Assembly: GCA_037349315.1 (NCBI GenBank)
Contig: JBAIAC010000007.1
Location: 45,127,001 to 45,191,000, forward strand
Source of the DNA: Chelydra serpentina
Lineage: Eukaryota; Chordata; Testudines; Chelydridae
Direction: 5' to 3'
DNA: 64,000 nt
Each line of letters starts with the position of its first letter. The first letter of the stretch is position 1. The notes beneath the pieces were generated by a model that saw nothing but the letters and a program-made list of their open reading frames with translations, did no database searches and was not told where the DNA came from. Made by a program: the position numbers and the translations under genes. Positions 58,561 through 64,000 of this stretch are shown here, in pieces.

Positions 58561-59847
58561 TACCACCATAGTTACCATCAGGAGAGGTGCTTAAGCTACC
58601 AGGACCCTCATTCAAAAGACCCTTAGTGAATTTTCCCTGTTGGGTCAAGGGACTCCGAACTAGCTTGCCATCCTGATCTGCCAGAGCCTAGATTTGTTAG
58701 CATTCAGAGTTCACAATCAGTCTGTTTTACCCACCATCTTTTCCTGAAGCGATTTGAGGATTAGTGAGGGCTTATCATTTTTATTGTATTTTTTTTAGGT
58801 GAGTATTATTCTGATTTGTGTTATTTGGCTTCAACTGGTTATATTTTGTGACTTGTTTTTTGTCTATTTTAAATATTGTAAAAAAACCAACCATATTTCT
58901 TTGGTATCTGGGGCCCTGTACACCTGGGATTTTGCTTTGAAATTTTGATTCTGGAACATCAGATCCTATATTAATTTGAATATGTCTCACCATAACCAGT
59001 ACGAATAAAAGTTGGTGAGAGATGATGAATTATGTACTTGCTGACATTTCAGTTTGACTGGCAGAGGAGGGTAAAGTGTGTAAATTGCATATTTCCTTGT
59101 TCACTTTTGAATTTTTAAATGATAGTATGTTCTGTTTAGAACTTTACATTTGTTTTTAATAATTAATTGATAATTGCAGTCAATAATATACCACATTGCT
59201 TTCCATCATGTTTCTGTAATTTGTGTTCTGTTTTTTTTCAATAAATGCCCCTGTATTTTTTGTAGAGAAATAATTTTCTTCATTTGTTTTTTATTTTTCA
59301 AATCTGCAGATTGGATTTAGTGTTGCATTTATAATGTTGAGTGGACTTTTTCTCTGTCTGCTCTTGTAACAGAAAACTTCATATTGAATTTTTAGTGATT
59401 TGTTTTACTGAACTTGTTGAAAAAAGTTTGTGTAATTTGCTAAAAAAGTTTGCAGAAATAAAGACAGTTACAGTATAATGCACTCTTATTCCTCTTCTAA
59501 TCTTAAAATCAGATGTAAAAGTATCATAATACTAGTTCTAGAATGCATAAGAGCCATTAACTGTTCCGCTAATTATTTGTCTGTTTATACTGTTTACTAT
59601 CTTGTTAAATGATTTTCATATAAGATAAATGGAAAAAAGTTAGAATTTTTAAATATCAAACTGTATTTTCTTATAAAATTGCATAATCTGTTGAGCTAAA
59701 AATAATGTTTGAGATGTATTTGCAAGAAAATTTAGTATATTTGTATATTTTTATTTAAATGTAATTATGATCCTAATTATTTGATTTGTAATATTTACAT
59801 ATATTTTTCTTTCTTAATAACAACAGCCAGTGACTATGAGAACAATA
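58561..59847. other. No gene or recognisable element
   Basis: Very AT-rich DNA. Confidence 0.5.
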
Positions 59848-59950
59848 TACAATGGTATTGTGGTGGTGCTCACCTTGTACTATGCACTTCCACATGGCTA
59901 TGTGGACAAAATTCCCTGTCTTGAAGATTTCACACACTCAGAAAGAAAAG
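59848..59950 (-). repeat. Ancient repeat fragment
   Basis: 'AATGGTATTGTGGTGGTGCT', 'cttgtactatgcacttccaca' and 'attccctgtcttgaaga' follow the order of the family at 6750-6915 ('cctagt...gcac...aca...gtccctgcc'). The 83-codon frame covering it is therefore not a gene. Confidence 0.4.
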
Positions 59951-60194
59951 CAACTTACAAAAGTAGGTGGAGAGTGATAAAACATGCAATGAAAAATATA
60001 AACTTCTTTGAATATAAATACATATCAACAATACCCAATACCCTTCAGTCTAGACAGTGTCAATTAGTGAACTTTGTGTAGGTGTCTTGGCAGGGGTCTT
60101 CAGGAGAGATTTGAAGAACTCCAATCAGGTCAGGTCCGCCCTACAATATTTTGCTGTCATAGCTGTTCTGTTGGGAATGTGATGAGATGTGATT

Positions 60195-60416
60195 TATGTC
60201 ACACATAGTTGTACTGGCAAAAGCTGCTAGTGAAGACACAGTTACACTTGCAAGACTGTGCTTTTGCCAGCATAATTTGTTTCACTTGAGGGGACTGGAA
60301 TAAGCTGTGCTGGCAAAAGCTGCATCTACACTAGAAGTGCTTTTCCAGGATAGTATTCTGATATACCCATACTGGCAAAGCCCTTCTAGTTGAGACCTGG
60401 CCCCAGATCAGTTCGG
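60195..60416. mobile_element. Eroded MITE of the GTCTACAC group
   Basis: The words 'ACTGGCAAAAGCTGC' and 'CTGGCAAAAGCTGCATCTAC' recur in direct orientation, and 'TTTTGCCAGCATAA' in inverted orientation, so the element is internally repetitive. The right end 'AGTTGAGACCTGGCCC' is a decayed form of the inverted terminus. The left end is unclear. Confidence 0.45.
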
Positions 60417-61058
60417 GATGGGTGTTCCATGCATGAGGATCCTGACAGCAGAATTGGGTTAATGCCTTTAATCTTCTTGGGAGATACTGTATGTTTGTTT
60501 ATAGAGCAAATGTACTGTAGCTCCACCATAGTGTAAAGAAGCGTGCTGTTAACAGTGTGTGAGTCTCAATAGAGAAATCCTTTCAGGAGCTCTGAGTGTT
60601 TAAAACAGGAAAAAAAACAGTTGTCTGCTTTGCTTGTGAGGAGTGCAGTCTTAAAGAATTAAAAAGAAAGAACACCTCTTTCAGGCAATATTAAGAGTAT
60701 ATCCTTCATTTTATATGAAGCATATCCAGTTCCTACTATCCAGGCCTAAAATCTCAGCTGGCTGCTGTGGAAATCCACAGGGGAAAGAAAGAGAAGAAAC
60801 CTCACTGCCCAAGGTCATGAAGTGACAGCAGAGCTGTTGCAGGAGGCCATTCCAGCCTAATTAAAGGAATAACTGATATGGGTTTTGGCAGAGAGGATGT
60901 AGTACTCAAGGCTTCATGCAGTGCCTCCCCTTTCCATCTCAAAATGGCCCCAAGAACTACCATGGAAGGAGCCACAAGAGGCCTGGGCTCCTTAATGAAT
61001 GGCACATGCATCACCTGCACAGTGTCCCAAAACCTGCCAATCCCGTACAGCACAAACT
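60417..61058. other. No gene or recognisable element
   Basis: Both strands are open at 60802-61060 but neither product has a recognisable domain. Confidence 0.45.
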
Positions 61059-61240
61059 AGGGGCTTGTCTATACTACAGAATTAGGTCAATTTAACTTAG
61101 GGCAACCTACATCCACCGCAATATTTCAGTCGGCTGTTGGTGTCCACACTACCCTCCTGCCAGTGGCGCGTGTCCTCACCAGAAGTGCTTGCACTGACTG
61201 AAGTGGGGCATTGTGGAGCACTGACAGCTGAGTGTCTAGA
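61059..61240 (+). mobile_element. MITE 5' part, GTCTACAC group, truncated
   Basis: It begins GGGGCTTGTCTATACTACAG and continues 'aattaggtcaatttaactta', 'gtccacactaccctcctg' and 'ggcgcgtgtcctcaccagaa', then 'GTGGGGCATTGTGGAGCACTG'-like text. I recognise this order from a turtle MITE about twice as long; the second half is missing. Confidence 0.6.
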
Positions 61241-62379
61241 AGACAGTTCACTTAGCTCATTATTTCTTTTCAAAAGGCTCAAAAATGATACAGAGTACCT
61301 TCTCTGCATCTAATAGTTCTTGTATGAAGTGTTCCTTAGGGTTCTGTCTATTATGCCTCCTATTTAATGTATGGCCAGTAGGAGTCATGAGAAATTTTGA
61401 GATACTGAGTCATCTCCTTTTTGTGGAGCCCAAGTACTGCAGTGTCTATTTTCCCAGTGCCTTACAAATATGGATGGGAGAGAACTCTTAGACCCAACCC
61501 GTGTAACTGGGCAGTGATACTGGTAGGTATAGCTAAGCATCAAAGGTTAGAGTTCCTTTGAAAGTGTTCGTCAAACCTTTGCTCATACTATTCACAGTCA
61601 CACATTGTTGCTACTGGATTCTCGGGTGATAGTTATGACACACATTTTCTTTTACAATTGACCCAGTGGCTGTGACTGTTTCTCTCTGATTTGGACCTTG
61701 CTGTTGTGACCAATCCTCTGTAAAATGAAAGCTGGAATTACTGCAGTGCCTTCCACTTGGACTACCCTTGAAGGCATATTGAAGCTGAAATTAGTAGTGG
61801 AAAAGTATTGTCTCAGCTGAGTGGGGTAAGCCATTATAAGCATGTAACACCAGAGCTTCATGCTCTGCACCTGCTGCATTTCCAGTTTTAAGCATATTTC
61901 AGAGTGTTGGTTATGCTCTTTAAACTCTATATAGACTGGGACCAAGTTCTGAGAGATCAGCTTTCTCTCTGTGTGTCTAGGCTTCCCATGTATCTATCTG
62001 TCTGCTTATATGGCCCTCTTCATCACCTCTCATTTAACCAAAAGAAAAAAAATAGAAGCAAAGCTCTTTCTTGGTCTCTATCTTCTCCTGCAGGAGCAGC
62101 TTGAAAGTAGCATTGTCCCCCCTCTCTTTCCTGCTTCTCCCCCCCATAAATGTGCGAGTATCCTGTGGAAAAGCTAAAATGAACAAATGGGTTTGGTATT
62201 TAGCTCTTGAGGCCATAAATTTTAGTGATTAGTGGGAGTGAGTGCCAATGTATGATTCTGGCCCCTGATGATATTTTGTCTCCTAACCTGATTACCCCAT
62301 CACCCCCTTGTTTAATAATTCTGGTGGAACATAGATGTTGCTGGAGGTCATGACTGCACAGGGAGATGTGATTGTTCAT
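61241..62379. other. No gene or recognisable element
   Basis: Mixed sequence; overlapping small frames without family features. Confidence 0.45.
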
Positions 62380-62660
62380 ATAACTAAGGCAAATATTATA
62401 AAAACTTTAACCATAAGGGAAGAGACATTGAATTTAACTCAGTATTTGATGTGGAGCCAGTGTAGAGAATGGAACATCAGGATGATGTATTCAGTGACCT
62501 ATATTGCTAAGCAGATGAACTGCTGCATTTTGTACCAGTTGAATTTTTTTGGCTGTTTGACTTCATGCCCAGTTATAGTGAATTTCAATAGTAAAGCATG
62601 GATGAATGTCACAAATAACTGTGGCAAGATCTGTCTGATAAAATGGGCACAGTATACTGA
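62380..62660 (+). repeat. Ancient repeat, copy B (shared with 41757-42085)
   Basis: 'TGATGTGGAGCCAGTGTAGA', GGAACATCAGGATGATGTAT, 'aagcagatgaactgctgcatt' and 'ttgtaccagttgaattttt' parallel copy A. The 109-codon frame over it has no known domain. Confidence 0.45.
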
Positions 62661-62900
62661 CTAGTCACAGGTGGAAGTAGTTGTCTTTTACAGCCACTGG
62701 AGTTTTGTTAATCTGGTTTGCTCTTGCTATCTTTTCCTGGGTTTAAACATTCATAGCATTCTACGTATTAGACCCAGGCCTTTCAAGTCTGTTTCCTTTG
62801 AGAGGACCATCAGAGTCCAAACTTTAGATCCAATATTTTGATCAAATCTTAGATTGGCCCCTCCTGATGCATCATTCTTCTTCAAGTAGTGTGTGCGTGC
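62661..62900. other. Spacer before the terminal repeat
   Basis: Nothing recognised. Confidence 0.4.
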
Positions 62901-64000
62901 TGTGATGGGTTCGGTCACAGAGACTCCCTTCGAGAGTGTCACTCAATGAGCTGGGATACCACTTAGAACAACCCTCCTGCCAGCACCCCTCCACTCCTGT
63001 CTTGCTGAGTTAGACACTCCAGTCAGCTACAGCACAGACCCAGAGGTTGGGCCACTCCTCTCTGTAGTTCACTGAAACTGAGATTCACTCAGCCATGGGG
63101 CTTTTCAGTTAACAGGGACTTACTCAGCACCCAGTGTTCAGCCTTTCTGGGAGCCTGAACTCCAAATAAATCCGTTTTACTCTGTATAACGCTTACATAG
63201 GGTAAATTCATAAATTGTCCGCCCTCTATAACACTGATAGAGAGGTATGCCCAGCTGTTTGCTCTCCCAGGTATTAATCACTTACTCTGGGTAATTTTAT
63301 TAAGTATAAAAAGTAGGCTTGGTAAGTGGTTTCAAGTAATAACAGACAAAACAAAGTAAGTCACCAAGCAAAATAAAGCAAAAACACGCAAATCTAAGCC
63401 TAATACATTAAGAAACTGATTACAGGTAATATCTCACCCTCGGAGATGCTCTAATAAGCTTCTTTCACAGACTAGACTCCTTCCTAGTAAGGGCCCAATC
63501 CTTTCCCCTGGTACAGTCCTTATTAGTTCCAGCAGATATTGCAGGTGGTAAGCAGGGGTTTTCTCATGACTAGCAGCCCCTTTTGTCCTGCTTCACCCCC
63601 TTTGATAGTTTTGGGACAAGGTGGGAATCTTTTGTCTATGCTTGTCCCCATCCCCACCTCATCAATAGAAAAGTACAAGGATTAACATGGATTCCAGTAT
63701 CATGTGATGTGGTCACATGACCTGTGAGACCCCAGCTTCCATTCTTCCTGGGCTGGCCCACACTTACACAAGAAGGTTTGCAAGTAAACAGAGCCATTTA
63801 CAGTTCATTGATTCTGAAGCACTCTTAATGGCTTCCACTTAATGTTTACATCAGTAATACAAGTTTATATCTTATTCTCCTAACTGCAGAAATAGAATGC
63901 ATGCAAACAAATAGGATGAACACACGCAGTAGATTATAAGCTTTGTAATGATACCTTACAAGAGAGCTTTTTGCATAAAGCATATTCGAATTACATCATA
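62901..64000 (-). mobile_element. LTR-like turtle repeat, cut by the window edge
   Basis: The left edge reads TGTGATGGGTTCGGTCACAG. The body contains 'AAATAAATCCGTTTTACTCT', 'ctataacactgatagagagg', GGTATTAATCACTTACTCTG and, near the end, 'agattataagctttgtaatg' and 'ccttacaagagagctttttg'. I recognise the order from an abundant turtle repeat that is probably an LTR. It continues past 64000, so neither its length nor a target duplication can be judged. No coding part is visible. Confidence 0.6.

Noticed and set aside
59830..60081. 83-codon frame preceded by a splice-acceptor-like AACAACAG
   Set aside because: Its first 100 bp follow an ancient repeat seen at 6750-6915, and the peptide matches no family I know.

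Overview
This window looks like non-coding nuclear DNA from a turtle, probably a cryptodire. The main evidence is a tRNA-headed SINE fused to a CR1-type tail at about 29295-29484, which matches the tortoise/cryptodire tRNA-derived SINE. CR1 LINEs, a DIRS-type retroelement with inverted ends, many hAT and Tigger-like relics and short hairpin MITEs fit the same picture. The species is inference. I recognise no host protein-coding exon, tRNA gene, rRNA gene or CRISPR array. The open reading frames are short, and the informative ones belong to transposons.

Layout. 1-16.5 kb is mostly AT-rich sequence of unknown origin with a few hAT-type relics, a GC-rich repeat, a (GT)n tract and a decayed CR1 copy at 14.15-15.5 kb. 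16.5-25.4 kb is a nested transposon block. A 599-bp segment occurs twice without a mismatch, at 16530-17128 and 19340-19938. The second copy lies inside a broken DIRS-like retroelement (about 17.49-23.77 kb) with gag-like, reverse transcriptase and RNase H-like pieces, and a hAT MITE and an LTR-like repeat also interrupt it. Just beyond it sits a 1582-bp hAT element with a perfect 8-bp target duplication and arms that are inverted copies of each other.

25.4-40 kb holds three of the four copies of an unclassified pyrimidine-rich repeat, the SINE, and a three-layer nest at 31763-34324: LTR-like repeat, then a Tigger-like element, then a hAT element carrying a 42-bp minisatellite. 40-53 kb has a second Tigger-like copy, a short hAT element with an 8-bp duplication, an inverted pair of 296-bp hairpin MITEs, and two CR1 LINEs pointing away from each other; the plus-strand one splits the fourth pyrimidine-rich copy. 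53-64 kb is mostly unrecognised AT-rich DNA with MITE fragments, and ends in an LTR-like repeat cut off by the window edge.

No genes here act together in a host pathway. The coding remnants are selfish-element enzymes (reverse transcriptase, endonuclease, transposase), all broken by stops or frameshifts. The nesting gives a relative history: DIRS, the pyrimidine-rich repeat and the LTR-like elements are older, while the CR1(+), Tigger-like and inner hAT insertions are younger. Family names come from recalled knowledge of reptile repeats and were not checked by a search. Boundaries are firm where a target-site duplication is stated and approximate elsewhere.
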